Source: Microvirga sp. BSC39
GTDB taxonomy: Bacteria; Pseudomonadota; Alphaproteobacteria; Rhizobiales; Beijerinckiaceae
NCBI RefSeq assembly: GCF_000739015.1
Contig: NZ_JPUG01000060.1
Span: 171,849-235,848, forward strand
Length of the DNA stretch: 64,000 nucleotides
Reading direction: 5' to 3'
A program made the position numbers and the translations under genes. Positions within the stretch are counted from its first letter, which is position 1. Every line of letters begins with the position of its first letter. Below, in pieces: positions 37,438 through 46,028 of this stretch. The notes below the pieces were generated by a model. It was not told the origin of the DNA. It ran no database searches and worked only from the letters and a program-made list of their open reading frames with translations.

Positions 37438-37695
37438 TTAAGCCGTTCGCAGGCGCCGTGCATTGGCTTGCACGCGCCTTCGATAGTCCTCGACGACCGC
37501 ATGGGCCGACCCGCCGGACGCAACAGTCGTGGCAGCATCCATGAAGGCGAGCATCTTCTCTGTCATCATCAGATGCGCCTCGGCCGGAGTGCCCTGACCC
37601 ATGGCTATCTGCGCCAAGCGCAGACCAATGACGCTCTGCGCTTCCAAGGTGAGAAGAGTTGTATTGATGGTAAGCTTAATCCATGGCTCCAGCAT
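37438..37695 (-). CDS. Small phasin-like protein
   Basis: An 85-residue helical protein beginning MLEPWIKLTINTTLLTLEAQ, followed by SVIGLRLAQIAMGQGTPAEA and a basic end (VVEDYRRRVQANARRL). Amphipathic helices of this sort occur in small polyhydroxyalkanoate-granule-associated proteins of Methylobacteriaceae. It lies 181 bases downstream of the phasin gene on the same strand. Assignment rests on helix pattern and context. Confidence 0.6.
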   Translation of the reverse strand: MLEPWIKLTINTTLLTLEAQSVIGLRLAQIAMGQGTPAEAHLMMTEKMLAFMDAATTVASGGSAHAVVEDYRRRVQANARRLRTA

Positions 37696-37823
37696 CGCTT
37701 TTCTCCAGCCGCGCGAAACTGGCAGCCAACGTCTTACGGTTTGCCGGACACTGAGCCTGCCGTGAGGCTGATCAAGTGTCCGCCCGGACCACATCAGTGG
37801 ACTTGAACAGCACCAAATGCATG

Positions 37824-37852
37824 AGAACGCCCAGCCTGTTGGCGGGCGTTCT
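37824..37852 (-). terminator. Hairpin after the phasin gene
   Basis: AGAACGCCC (37824-37832) pairs with GGGCGTTCT (37844-37852) around an 11-base loop. It lies 25 bases past the phasin stop. There is no clear T-run, so termination efficiency is uncertain. Confidence 0.5.
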
Positions 37853-37876
37853 GAACTGGCTGATCGAGTCGTGTCT

Positions 37877-38245
37877 TTACTTTGCGCGAGCGGCCGACTT
37901 GGTCGGGGCGACTGCTGCCTCTGCGGCAGAGCGCAGGAAGCCGTAGGGCGCGAAGCTGTCCTGGACGAGCTTGGTGTAGAGCTCACGGCTCTTCGTGGCA
38001 TGTGCGACGAAGCCCTCGTAGGCGCTCTTGAAATAGTCGCTCTGGATCTGGATGGCCTGGTCAAGCGACTTGGCGCCGGCCAGCTTCTCAAACGTAGCTG
38101 CGTTCTGGTCAAAGGACTTCTTGGCGTAGTCGGCCGTCTCGACCACGATGGCCTTCGTGCCGGTGGAGGCGACATCAAGAGCCTTCACGGTGGCATCGAA
38201 ACTGTCTTTGCCGAACTTCTGAACGGCCTCGAACTGCTGGTTCAT
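37877..38245 (-). CDS. Phasin-family granule-associated protein
   Basis: A 122-residue phasin. The amphipathic helical pattern is typical: MNQQFEAVQKFGKDSFDATV, then ETADYAKKSFDQNAATFEKL, AIQIQSDYFKSAYEGFVAHA and TKSRELYTKLVQDSFAPYG. The tail is Ala/Pro-rich and basic. Phasins coat polyhydroxyalkanoate granules and control their number and size. ATG 38245 is chosen; the frame opens at 38362 inside the operator region. Two palindromes upstream (38316-38365) probably bind a PhaR-type repressor. Confidence 0.87.
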   Translation of the reverse strand: MNQQFEAVQKFGKDSFDATVKALDVASTGTKAIVVETADYAKKSFDQNAATFEKLAGAKSLDQAIQIQSDYFKSAYEGFVAHATKSRELYTKLVQDSFAPYGFLRSAAEAAVAPTKSAARAK

Positions 38246-38315
38246 AAAAATCTCCGAAAGGTGAGGGCGCCTGGCGCTTCTCAGAGGTTGAGCCGTATCA
38301 TATTCCGGCATACTC

Positions 38316-38365
38316 TTATTGTGCACCGCACAATAAATGTCAAGATATATTGTGCGATGCACAAT
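38316..38365. promoter_or_regulatory. Two palindromic operators upstream of phasin
   Basis: TTATTGTGC-ACC-GCACAATAA (38316-38336) and ATTGTGC-GAT-GCACAAT (38349-38365) are perfect palindromes of one family, with centres 31 bases apart, close to three helical turns. The TGC...GCA core resembles sites bound by PHA-responsive PhaR repressors. Confidence 0.75.
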
Positions 38366-38678
38366 CGACTGAGCTTGCGCCGCCCCTCTCTCCTTAACGG
38401 CTTCGTTGAACCAAGATGCCGCAGCTCTTCTCCGGGATCAAATTCCACGTTGCCAAGTTATGCTGCGGTGCAGTATGGATCCTGTGCCATACGGCCAAGG
38501 CAGCCCTCTGCGGCCCCACAGCAGCCTCTCGGCACCTGTTCTGTGCGTCAGTCTATCCAGTTCAGTGTACCGATCCGACGTTCTTTCCCCGAGGGAGAGG
38601 TCCTGGCCTTGTGATCAGCGCAGCTAACCTCAGCGCCGCTGATGGTCCGGGTCGCTCCCTCCACCTTTGCGAGGAATG

Positions 38679-39656
38679 ATGACCCCCAACCGAACCATCG
38701 TCCAAACCCCGCCCGATCAAGCCAACGAACTCTTTGCCCAACTCCTCGACACCTCCCATGAGGCGGTCGAGCTCCGCAACCGGCTGCTTGCGGCGCTAAG
38801 CCAGGAGTTGGAGCTTCTGGCCAGCTTGCAGGAACAGCATCTGTTTCCCGTGCTGGAGCAGAACCCGGAGACGGCAGACCTGGTCCGTGGGGCTCGGGAC
38901 GACCACCAGCAGACCAGGGCTCTCCTGAATGAACTCGCGGCCACCCCGAAGGACAACGATGCGTTCCTGACCAAGGTGGCAGAGCTGAGGAAGGTATTCC
39001 AGCAGCATATCCGCAACGACAAGAACGAGCTGCTGCCGGTTGTGCTCAAGGTCCTGAGCGCGGAGGAGGTCGAGGCTGTCGTCGAGAAGGTTGAGGAGGA
39101 GGTCGCGGAGACCCGGCAGGCAGCTGAACCACGGCGAACGCGGCGCGGCCGCAAGCCGGCCGGTGCTGAGGAGGAAACATCCGGGACCTTACTGGCTGCC
39201 GTCGAGGCTAGCTCGGAGAGCGTCAGGGTCCTCGAGCAGTCGGTGGAGGAGGCTGTTGAGGACAGTGCCCAGGCGGCATCTGAAGTGAGCGGCCGCTCGC
39301 TGGAAAGCTTCAGCCGTCAGGGCCGGGAGGCTCTGACCCTGGTCGATCAGATGCCAGACTATCTTCAAGTGGTGGCCCGCTCCAATCGGATCCTGGCCGG
39401 TGGGGCAGGAAACATCACGCTGGAGTGGTTCGGGCTCCGGCAGGAGCGTCTGCTGAAGAATCTGGAGGGGATGACCGATCTTCTGAGCTGCCGGACGATC
39501 CCAGACTTCGTCAACCTCCAGAGTGCTCTGGTTCGCGGCAACGTTGAGCGCATGCTCGAGAACAGCCAGCGCTTGGCGCAACTCACTGCCCAAGTAGCCC
39601 ATGAGGCCACCCGGACCCTCACGGCGCAACCCGAGCACGACCGGCGCGGGCGCTAA
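38679..39656 (+). CDS. Hemerythrin-like / phasin-like fusion protein
   Basis: A 325-residue two-part protein. Residues about 10-130 are a hemerythrin HHE-type four-helix domain with His/Glu positions in LDTSHEAVELRNRLL, LQEQHLFPVLEQ, RDDHQQTRALL and FQQHIRNDKNELLP. A linker rich in Arg/Pro (EPRRTRRGRKPAGAEEE) follows. Residues about 170-320 are helical and phasin-like (DQMPDYLQVVARSNRILAGG, then GNVERMLENSQRLAQLTAQV). ATG 38679 or 38676 is close to GCGAGGA. The fusion would bring a di-iron, oxygen- or NO-sensing domain to the PHA granule surface; this is inference. Confidence 0.75.
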   Translation: MTPNRTIVQTPPDQANELFAQLLDTSHEAVELRNRLLAALSQELELLASLQEQHLFPVLEQNPETADLVRGARDDHQQTRALLNELAATPKDNDAFLTKVAELRKVFQQHIRNDKNELLPVVLKVLSAEEVEAVVEKVEEEVAETRQAAEPRRTRRGRKPAGAEEETSGTLLAAVEASSESVRVLEQSVEEAVEDSAQAASEVSGRSLESFSRQGREALTLVDQMPDYLQVVARSNRILAGGAGNITLEWFGLRQERLLKNLEGMTDLLSCRTIPDFVNLQSALVRGNVERMLENSQRLAQLTAQVAHEATRTLTAQPEHDRRGR

Positions 39657-39672
39657 GGGTCTGTCTGACGAC

Positions 39673-39696
39673 GCTCCCGGCTTGCGAGCCGGGAGC
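39673..39696 (+). terminator. Hairpin after the hemerythrin-phasin gene
   Basis: GCTCCCGGCT pairs perfectly with AGCCGGGAGC around a TGCG tetraloop, 16 bases after the stop. The T-run is missing. Confidence 0.7.
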
Positions 39697-39807
39697 ACCA
39701 CATTATCGATCGGGCAACATCACAGGACTGTCCTTGGCATCCGACGTTCCATCGATTTCGTGTGGTGCCTGGCATGAGACGCTCTTGTCTCGAAACCTTC
39801 CCAGCGG

Positions 39808-40848
39808 GTGGGCATGCGACTGAAGCTTTCGATTGCCCCCCTTCTGAAAGCCCAGCGCCGCTGGGAGAAGGCCCTCGTCAAGGCCACGGCGACGTCGCGC
39901 AAGTTCATCACCAAGCCGCGCAAGACCCGACTCAAGAAGAGCAAGCTGACCGAGGTCAGCGCCTTCGGCTCCAATCCCGGCAATCTCCGGATGCTGACTT
40001 ACGTGCCCCCGCAATTGCCCGACAGCGCGCCCCTGGTTGTGGTGTTGCACGGCTGTCTGCAGACCGCCCGCGCGTACGACGAGGGCAGCGGCTGGTCGCT
40101 GCTGGCGAGACGGCACGGTTTTGCACTCGTCTATGCCGAGCAGTCCCAAACCAACAACCCGAACCGCTGCTTCAACTGGTTCCAGCCCCACGATGCCCGG
40201 CGGGGCTCAGGCGAAGCCTTGTCGATCCGCCAGATGGTCACTCGTATGCGGCGGACCTACAGCATTGATCCTACCCGTATCTTTGTCACGGGTCTCTCGG
40301 CAGGCGGTGCCATGACATCAGTGATGCTGGCCACCTACCCGGAGGTCTTTGCCGGCGGCGGGATCATCGCCGGTCTACCCTATGGTGCTGCCTCTGGCAT
40401 GCGTCAGGTCATGTCCGCCATGAAGCGGCCGCAACCGCGGAGCACCCAGCAATGGGGCGACCTCGTCCGCTCCGCGTCGTCCTATACGGGCCCACGGCCG
40501 AGGGTGTCGATCTGGCATGGTACAGAGGACCGGACGGTTGCAGCTGCCAATGCAGCCGCGTTGCTCAGCCAGTGGACCAATGTGCATGGTGTCAGCGAGG
40601 AGGTGTTTGGTCAGACGTCAGTCGCAGGCCACCGCCGACGGGCATGGTCGAACAGGAAGGGTGACACGGTCATTGAACTGTACCTGATCGATGGCATGGG
40701 CCACGGCACGCCGGTGCGCCGGACGAAGGCTCAAGTCGCGGCGGGAGGAGCCGGACCGTTCATGCTGGATATGGGCATCTCATCCTCGCTGCATCTGGCG
40801 AGGTCGTGGGGCCTTGTTCGCCGGAAGGCAGCCTCCCGCCGGACCTGA
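39808..40848 (+). CDS. PHB depolymerase-family esterase
   Basis: A 346-residue esterase of the PhaZ/LpqC group. The oxyanion loop is VVLHGCLQTARAYDEGSGWS, the nucleophile Ser lies in VTGLSAGGAMTSVMLATYP (about residue 171), the catalytic Asp is in IWHGTEDRTV and the His in DGMGHGTPV. The N-terminal 45 residues are very basic (KATATSRKFITKPRKTRLKK) rather than a signal peptide, which suggests an intracellular or granule-bound enzyme. The start is GTG 39808 or ATG 39814. With the phasins it forms a granule-metabolism cluster; other esters are possible substrates. Confidence 0.87.
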   Translation: MGMRLKLSIAPLLKAQRRWEKALVKATATSRKFITKPRKTRLKKSKLTEVSAFGSNPGNLRMLTYVPPQLPDSAPLVVVLHGCLQTARAYDEGSGWSLLARRHGFALVYAEQSQTNNPNRCFNWFQPHDARRGSGEALSIRQMVTRMRRTYSIDPTRIFVTGLSAGGAMTSVMLATYPEVFAGGGIIAGLPYGAASGMRQVMSAMKRPQPRSTQQWGDLVRSASSYTGPRPRVSIWHGTEDRTVAAANAAALLSQWTNVHGVSEEVFGQTSVAGHRRRAWSNRKGDTVIELYLIDGMGHGTPVRRTKAQVAAGGAGPFMLDMGISSSLHLARSWGLVRRKAASRRT

Positions 40849-41076
40849 GCGGCAGTCCAGCCCTTGAGCCCAGCATACTGGCAGCCACTGAGAAACTTCT
40901 TGCTGACTGTCTTTGATCATGGAGACCGCATACCTTTCTCATGGCGATCATCCAGGCCAGCGGAGCGGCGACATACGGCAACGCAGCCTTTGTTAATCCA
41001 ATCGGTATCAAGCGTGGGCTAACCCAGCTGAAAATTCGGGCTTCTCTTTGGGCCTGCTGCCAGTTTAGCTTGAAGT

Positions 41077-41862
41077 ATGAAAACGCATGACTACGCCCTC
41101 GCTCCAGTTCTGAAGGTCAATCACCGCGCCAATCGGCTGCTGGCAGCCTTGGAGCCGGACGATTTCGCGGCACTCGAACCGCACTTGCATGGGGTTTCCT
41201 TGCAGCAGGATCAGGTGCTGTATGAGGCCGGCGATGCCCTGCGCCACGCCTACTTTCCCCATGACACGGTGGTGTCGCTGGTGGCTATGCTACAGGACGG
41301 CCGCTCGGCCGAAATGGCGGTCTACGGCCGGGAAGGAGCCTTGGGCCTTGTCAGTGCCATTACGACCAACCAATCGTTCGGGCGCTACATTGTGCAAGCC
41401 ACCGGCAACGCCTCCCGGATCGATCTAGAGCGTCTGCACGAGGTGGTCGGCCAGCGCCCGAAGGTGCGCCAGCTGGTGCTGCGCTTCACTGAGGCCATGA
41501 TGTCCCGGGTTCTGCAGAACGTGGCCTGCAATGCAGTGCACAGCGTCGAAACCCGCGCCTGCCGCTGGATACTCAGCATGCACGACCGGCTCGACCGGGA
41601 CACCGTGCCGCTAACGCATGAGTTCCTGGCGGACATGCTCGGTGTCCAGCGCTCCACCGTCAGCAAAATCACGAGATCACTTCAGCACGCAGGTTTCATC
41701 AGACAGGGCCGGGGGGTGATTACCGTGACGGACCGCGCCGGCCTAGAGGCAGCTTCCTGCGAGTGCTATGGCACCGTGCGTCGCAGCTTCGAGCGGCTGC
41801 TCCCTCACACCTACAGGACTGTCACAATACTCGACCCGCGTTCGCAGCGTCGCTGCTGCTAA
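41077..41862 (+). CDS. Crp/Fnr-family regulator (copy 2)
   Basis: A 261-residue paralogue of the proteins at 19754 and 48731. The ligand-binding barrel has LQQDQVLYEAGDALRHAYFP and YGREGALGLVSAITTNQSFG, and the winged helix has LTHEFLADMLGVQRSTVSKI. It differs in a C-terminal extension of about 15 residues (TVTILDPRSQRRCC). No iron-sulfur cysteines are present. It ends 119 bases before the tRNA-like sequence. Target genes are unknown. Confidence 0.88.
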   Translation: MKTHDYALAPVLKVNHRANRLLAALEPDDFAALEPHLHGVSLQQDQVLYEAGDALRHAYFPHDTVVSLVAMLQDGRSAEMAVYGREGALGLVSAITTNQSFGRYIVQATGNASRIDLERLHEVVGQRPKVRQLVLRFTEAMMSRVLQNVACNAVHSVETRACRWILSMHDRLDRDTVPLTHEFLADMLGVQRSTVSKITRSLQHAGFIRQGRGVITVTDRAGLEAASCECYGTVRRSFERLLPHTYRTVTILDPRSQRRCC

Positions 41863-41980
41863 ACTCTGAGGGTAAAGAGGACATCGAGATCCGTTAAGGG
41901 TAGAACTGCTCAGGAGACAACCGCACTCTTGGCCCGCTGTGTCGTTCTTGATATAGCGGAAGAACCGGCGAGCCAGCATG

Positions 41981-42056
41981 GCTCCTGTAGCTCAATGGTT
42001 AGAGCCGGCCGCTCATAACGGTCTGGTTGGGGGTTCAAGTCCGTCCAGGCCCACCA
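41981..42056 (+). tRNA. tRNA with CAU anticodon (Met or Ile2), probably degenerate
   Basis: Seventy-six bases fold as a tRNA with D arm (GCTC/GAGC), anticodon arm GGCCG-CTCATAA-CGGTC and encoded CCA. The anticodon CAU would read AUG, or AUA if lysidine-modified. Two of seven acceptor pairs fail (GCTCCTG against CAGGCCC), and the T stem has a G-G clash (GGGGG against CCGTC). A functional version would need GGGCCTG and CCCTC. I judge it a decayed or spare copy. Confidence 0.6.
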
Positions 42057-42170
42057 CAGACGGCTCGGCCCAAGCAACGCCGACCCTGTCATGGCCTCAG
42101 ATCGCGCTGCGGCCCTCGCCCAAGCCTATGAGTGCATTGATCTCCAGCTTGCATCTGACAAGAACCGAGA

Positions 42171-42434
42171 ATGACCTACCGCCTGATCCAGCTGGCGCCC
42201 GGCGCCTATGACCTTCTCCTGCGCGACACTGTTGTTGCCAGTGTTGTCAGGAACGGCTCGCGCCAGCCCTACACCTGGACGGCCGAGCTGCTGGAGGATC
42301 TGCCGCGGAACAGGAGGCCTTCGCCTTTCCGGGAGATCGAGCACGACTTCCCGTCCCAGGAAGAACTGTGTGCCTGGCTCGGGTGTTCGACCGTGAAGAC
42401 CAACAATCGGCACAACACGGCTCCAGGCTTGTGA
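42171..42434 (+). CDS. Conserved hypothetical protein
   Basis: An 87-residue protein beginning MTYRLIQLAPGAYDLLLRDT, with VVASVVRNGSRQPYTWTAEL and a Pro-rich middle (LEDLPRNRRPSPF) before EHDFPSQEELCAWLG. The pattern matches a small family widespread in Methylobacteriaceae that I cannot name. Cytoplasmic, no metal motif. It lies just after the CAU tRNA. Confidence 0.7.
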   Translation: MTYRLIQLAPGAYDLLLRDTVVASVVRNGSRQPYTWTAELLEDLPRNRRPSPFREIEHDFPSQEELCAWLGCSTVKTNNRHNTAPGL

Positions 42435-42616
42435 GGGTGTGGCGACGGCCTCGCTGCGAGCGCTTGGGTGCTACAGGGGAGGGCTGAGATCATTCCAGCA
42501 CTTGTGCAGTTCGCAGAAATCACAAACATCGCCGCGGCCGCGGGACAACTTACTATGCACCTGGCGCGGGTGTGCCCCGCGCAATAGCACGAGTTCAGTT
42601 TAGACAACTTTCAGCA

Positions 42617-43675
42617 ATGTCGGCTATTCCTGCTGGCTCACCAGAGCGCGTGAAGCCCCATGCTCTCATTGGAATTGCCCCAGCACCCATGAGCCCTCCT
42701 CCCGCCGTCTCCGCCGCTGCGGATTGTTCCTCCATCGCCGAAGCCAACCCCGCGAGACCAGGCGGGAGGACCGGCGCTCCTGCCAAGGACGCGACATTCG
42801 CCGCCATCGGCCTGGCCCTCTTGTCGACCGTCTTCTTCGCCATGGGCGATATCGCAGCAAAGGTCCTCACGCACACGTTGCCTGCTATCGAAGTCACTTG
42901 GCTGCGCTACGTCGTCTTCTGCCTCATTGTCGTACCGACTGTCTTTGTCGCCCGTGGTGCGAGGGCAATGCACACGCCGCGCCTGCGCCTCCAGATCATC
43001 CGGGCGCTGGCGGTGGCCGGCTCATCCGTCCTCTTCATCCTGGGACTGGGCCACCTTCAGGTCGCCGAGGCAACAGCGATCAACTTCATCTCGCCGATCT
43101 TCATCACCGCCCTCTCGATCCCGCTTCTCGGCGAGAAGGTGGGCATCCGGCGCTGGGCCGCCGCGGCGGTGGGCTTTCTGGGCGTGATGCTTGTCGTCCA
43201 GCCCGGCGGCTCGGCCTTCCACGTGGCCGCCCTGCTGCCGATCGGCGCGGCGCTTTCCTGGGCCGTGGCTGCCATCGCCACCCGCCTGATGAGCTCTGAG
43301 CGGCCTGACGTGACCCTGGCGTGGTCGGCCGTGGTTGGCCTGATCGCCCTGACGGCCTTCGTGCCGTTCCACTGGCGCACCCCCACGGCTGGCGAGAGCG
43401 GCCTGGCCGTGCTGATGGGCGGCTTCTCGACCATGGGGCATTGGCTCATCATCCTGGCCTACCGCAAGGCCGCAGTGTCTACCATCGCGCCGTTCTCCTA
43501 CGCCCAGCTCCTGTTCGCCGGGCTGCTCGGCTTTGGCGTGTTCGGCACCGTGCCGGGAGCCATGACTCTCGTGGGCGGGCTCGTCATCGCGGCGAGCGGC
43601 CTCTACACCGCTCATCGCGAACGGATCAGAGCCAGGGAGGCGAGGCTTGCCGTTGCCGGAATCCGCCGCCCTTAA
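42617..43675 (+). CDS. EamA/DMT-family transporter
   Basis: A drug/metabolite transporter of about 352 residues with two EamA repeats and about ten membrane helices. It shows AMGDIAAKVLTHTLPAIEVT, FILGLGHLQVAEATAINFIS, PIFITALSIPLLGEKVGIRR and, in the second half, STIAPFSYAQLLFAGLLGFG. The N-terminus is about 60 residues longer than usual and Pro/Ala-rich, so the true start may be ATG 42689 (MSPPPAVSAAAD) instead of 42617. Likely an exporter of an amino acid or small metabolite; substrate unknown. Confidence 0.88.
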   Translation: MSAIPAGSPERVKPHALIGIAPAPMSPPPAVSAAADCSSIAEANPARPGGRTGAPAKDATFAAIGLALLSTVFFAMGDIAAKVLTHTLPAIEVTWLRYVVFCLIVVPTVFVARGARAMHTPRLRLQIIRALAVAGSSVLFILGLGHLQVAEATAINFISPIFITALSIPLLGEKVGIRRWAAAAVGFLGVMLVVQPGGSAFHVAALLPIGAALSWAVAAIATRLMSSERPDVTLAWSAVVGLIALTAFVPFHWRTPTAGESGLAVLMGGFSTMGHWLIILAYRKAAVSTIAPFSYAQLLFAGLLGFGVFGTVPGAMTLVGGLVIAASGLYTAHRERIRAREARLAVAGIRRP

Positions 43676-44159
43676 GTTGCTGGCAGGACCCCGTTCGGGA
43701 GCATTGCTCGACAATGCCGCTTGAGAAGACCAGGGGCTTGGACGCGATGTGGGGCGGAGTGCCGGGTATGAGACCGGCGCTATGGTGAGGTCCGACGAGG
43801 AGCCCGGGAGAGCAGTGCATCCGTGCCCGGCCTGGGGCTCATCGACCGCTGTCGGTGTAAGGCAGCTGAGGTCAGAGTCAGATGATTTGCTGAAGGGCAC
43901 AAGCAGCCCAGAAGGGGCGCGGCGCCTTGGCGCAGCGGTGGACCACCAGAACCTGACCTGAAACGCCTCGGCCGAGGCGCTGTCGACAAACCTCAACCAG
44001 GGCGCTCGTGTGCAAAGGGAATGACCCACATCCTGGATGTCGGCCGCTCCGGGTGCCCGACAATCCCGTACTCCATTCACGCGCCGGCGGGCGTGGCTCA
44101 GTGACATGACCGTGCTAAGAGCGGCAGCCGTCCCGCATCCCATCACGCAATTTGTTGGA
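43676..44159. other. Intergenic region, nothing recognised
   Basis: About 480 bases with only short frames of skewed composition. A GCCTCGGCCGAGGC palindrome lies near 43966-43979. No gene, tRNA or terminator is convincing. Confidence 0.4.
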
Positions 44160-44300
44160 ATGACCGATACTCAGATCTTCACCTTTCTGGTGATACCGTT
44201 CCTGTTCGCCTTGTCCTGCAGCATGGTGTTCGTCAGCAGTCAGACAATGAAATCGAAGAAACCCGCCGATCCGCCCGTGCCTGTGACCAGGCCGAACTGA
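44160..44300 (+). CDS. Small single-pass membrane protein
   Basis: A 46-residue frame: MTDTQIFTFLVIPFLFALSC, then SMVFVSSQTMKSKKPADPPV. One hydrophobic helix with a Cys near its end and a basic, Pro-rich cytoplasmic tail are visible. The ribosome site is weak (TTGGA). It is a plausible micro-protein of unknown function. Confidence 0.42.
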   Translation: MTDTQIFTFLVIPFLFALSCSMVFVSSQTMKSKKPADPPVPVTRPN

Positions 44301-44624
44301 TATACGCGTAAGTCACGCAAAAAGATCACTGTCAGCCAAGTAGACTGATGCGACAGGGGATGAGGCATGGTTCGTCAGGCTCCCGGCTCTTGGTGCTGTC
44401 AACCACTGGAAGGCATGCGGAACCATGCTCGTGTCTGAGGCTAGGTCCTTTCTGCTCCCTGTGAGCCAGGACTGTCGACGATCAGCCGTATCAAGGCGGC
44501 CGTGTGTCCCGCCGGCTACAGACACCAGCGTGAAAATCGCACAGAGAAACACCCGCCAAGTGGCGCGATTGCTCGTCCCTATGGCGCTTTCCCAGAACCA
44601 GCTGATTTCCTGAAGGTTTTCACC
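44301..44624. other. Intergenic region, nothing recognised
   Basis: About 320 bases between two micro-ORFs. Long minus-strand frames here look like chance readings of GC-rich DNA. No operator or hairpin stands out. Confidence 0.35.
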
Positions 44625-44756
44625 ATGCGTCAGACAGAAGTCGTAGCGCCTCCTTTTGCTCCTATGCCGGCGCCAACGTTCACATGGGCTGCTATCAGAT
44701 TTGTTGCATCCCTTGGCATGTTGGTCGGCATCAGCCTGCTGTTGGCCAGCCTCTGA
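44625..44756 (+). CDS. Small single-pass membrane protein
   Basis: A 43-residue frame with a good ribosome site (GAAGG, eight bases before ATG 44625). The head is MRQTEVVAPPFAPMPAPTFT, followed by a C-terminal membrane helix (AAIRFVASLGMLVGISLLLA). A Pro-rich exposed head on a tail anchor is visible. Function unknown. Confidence 0.48.
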   Translation: MRQTEVVAPPFAPMPAPTFTWAAIRFVASLGMLVGISLLLASL

Positions 44757-44869
44757 GGGCACATCTGCTAGTACCTGTGCCCTTTCTGGGACAGCCACGG
44801 CCTTGCTGATCAGGCATTCTGATGTAGTCCATGAAGGAGCGGCTGGGGGGCTGGTCCTCCCTGGAACTC

Positions 44870-44895
44870 AAGCGCCTCTGTGATGCGGGGCGCTT
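44870..44895 (+). terminator. Rho-independent-like terminator
   Basis: AAGCGCC (44870-44876) pairs with GGCGCTT (44889-44895), followed by the T-rich CTCTTTG. The 3' arm shares the word GCGGGGCGCTTCTCTTTGT with the hairpin at 20505-20584. Confidence 0.6.
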
Positions 44896-45013
44896 CTCTT
44901 TGTTCGAAGTGTGGACGGCGGCCTGAAGCGCTTTTTGCTTTCTCTCCTAAGGTTGTGCCCTAGGTTAAGGGCAGGGCGGATGCCCGTCACCAGACCATGA
45001 GAGAGGCCGCCGC

Positions 45014-45715
45014 GTGCCCATACAGCGCCTGTTCGTCATCGCTCCGTCTCTGGCGCGCCTGATCCGGAAGGAGAGCGGAGGCGAGCGCGTGGTGGAGGGC
45101 TACTTTCCCGATCAGCTGAACCGCGGCGCGTTTGTGCAGGTTGAGGAGGCCCGCAGCAGCCTGATTCTTCAGGCAGGGGCTGACGGGGCGGCCGAGGAGC
45201 GGGCCGACCTACCCCCGGCTCATGCGCAGGCTCTGCTCGCCGTCAGCCAGAGCCAAGTGGAGTACTTGCGCACCCGGCTTTCGGTTGGCTCATACGAGAT
45301 CCAGGTTCTTCATTTCGTCAGGCCCGCTCCTCTCGATTTGGTAGCTCTAGTCGTTCCATCAGAGGACGAACAGGACTTTCATCCTTTGCCCTGGTTTGGC
45401 CCGGAGGTCAGCGCCGAGCCTGCCTATCGGCGCCGGCGCCTGGCTCTTGAGGGCGCTCCAGAGGCCCCCGAGGTGGATGTCTCGAATGCGGCTCTCAACA
45501 ACCTGCTCGACCTTCTCGACGGCCGGTTCTCCACTTGGTCACGGTCGCTGGAGGCCATGATATCCGACGTGCCAGCGGCTGATGCGTCTCCACCCGTGGC
45601 CGCTACTGTGCCTGAGCGGGAGACTGAGACGCAGGAGGAGATCGATGCACTCGGCATCGAGGATGATGTCATTCGCGGGCTGGCGCGGTCGCTGCAACCG
45701 CGACGCGGCAGATGA
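45014..45715 (+). CDS. CYTH-like domain protein with degenerate motif
   Basis: A 233-residue protein whose first 155 residues follow the CYTH/triphosphate-tunnel pattern: an initial strand (MPIQRLFVI), VVEGYFPDQLNRGAFVQVEE, LRTRLSVGSYEIQVLHFVRP, and LPWFGPEVSAEPAYRRRRLA, which mimics the WLG-EVT...Y closing segment of CYTH proteins. The N-terminal ExExK catalytic motif is absent (PIQRLF instead). It probably lacks triphosphatase or cyclase activity. The C-terminal 70 residues are acidic and helical. Start at GTG 45014. Function unknown; the fold call is moderate. Confidence 0.5.
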   Translation: MPIQRLFVIAPSLARLIRKESGGERVVEGYFPDQLNRGAFVQVEEARSSLILQAGADGAAEERADLPPAHAQALLAVSQSQVEYLRTRLSVGSYEIQVLHFVRPAPLDLVALVVPSEDEQDFHPLPWFGPEVSAEPAYRRRRLALEGAPEAPEVDVSNAALNNLLDLLDGRFSTWSRSLEAMISDVPAADASPPVAATVPERETETQEEIDALGIEDDVIRGLARSLQPRRGR

Positions 45716-46028
45716 TTGTGCCACGTCCGTTAGGCCTGGCGTACACTGCCTTCTGCTTGTCACGGCCGCTCGTGCGCACCTGAACCTTGTTAGGTTGTTC
45801 CCAGAACCTTGCTAAGGGGTGCCGTGTGCAGGCCGGGTGCGACCCTCTGCCAGAGAGGGGGATGAGATGTCCGACTGTTTGCACTGCGAGATCAATCAAC
45901 TGGTGCAGGAGCGCTTCGAGCGGCGAAACTGACCTGGTCGAGATGGCATCCATGATCGTCGGGAGCCTCGCCGACCTGATCCTGCTCGCACCTGAAAGCG
46001 ACCAGCCCAATCTAAAGCGGATTTCGGA

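Noticed and set aside
41910..42092. Minus-strand frame through the CAU tRNA (TDLNPQPDRYERPAL...)
   Set aside because: This is the familiar spurious translation of a tRNA gene.
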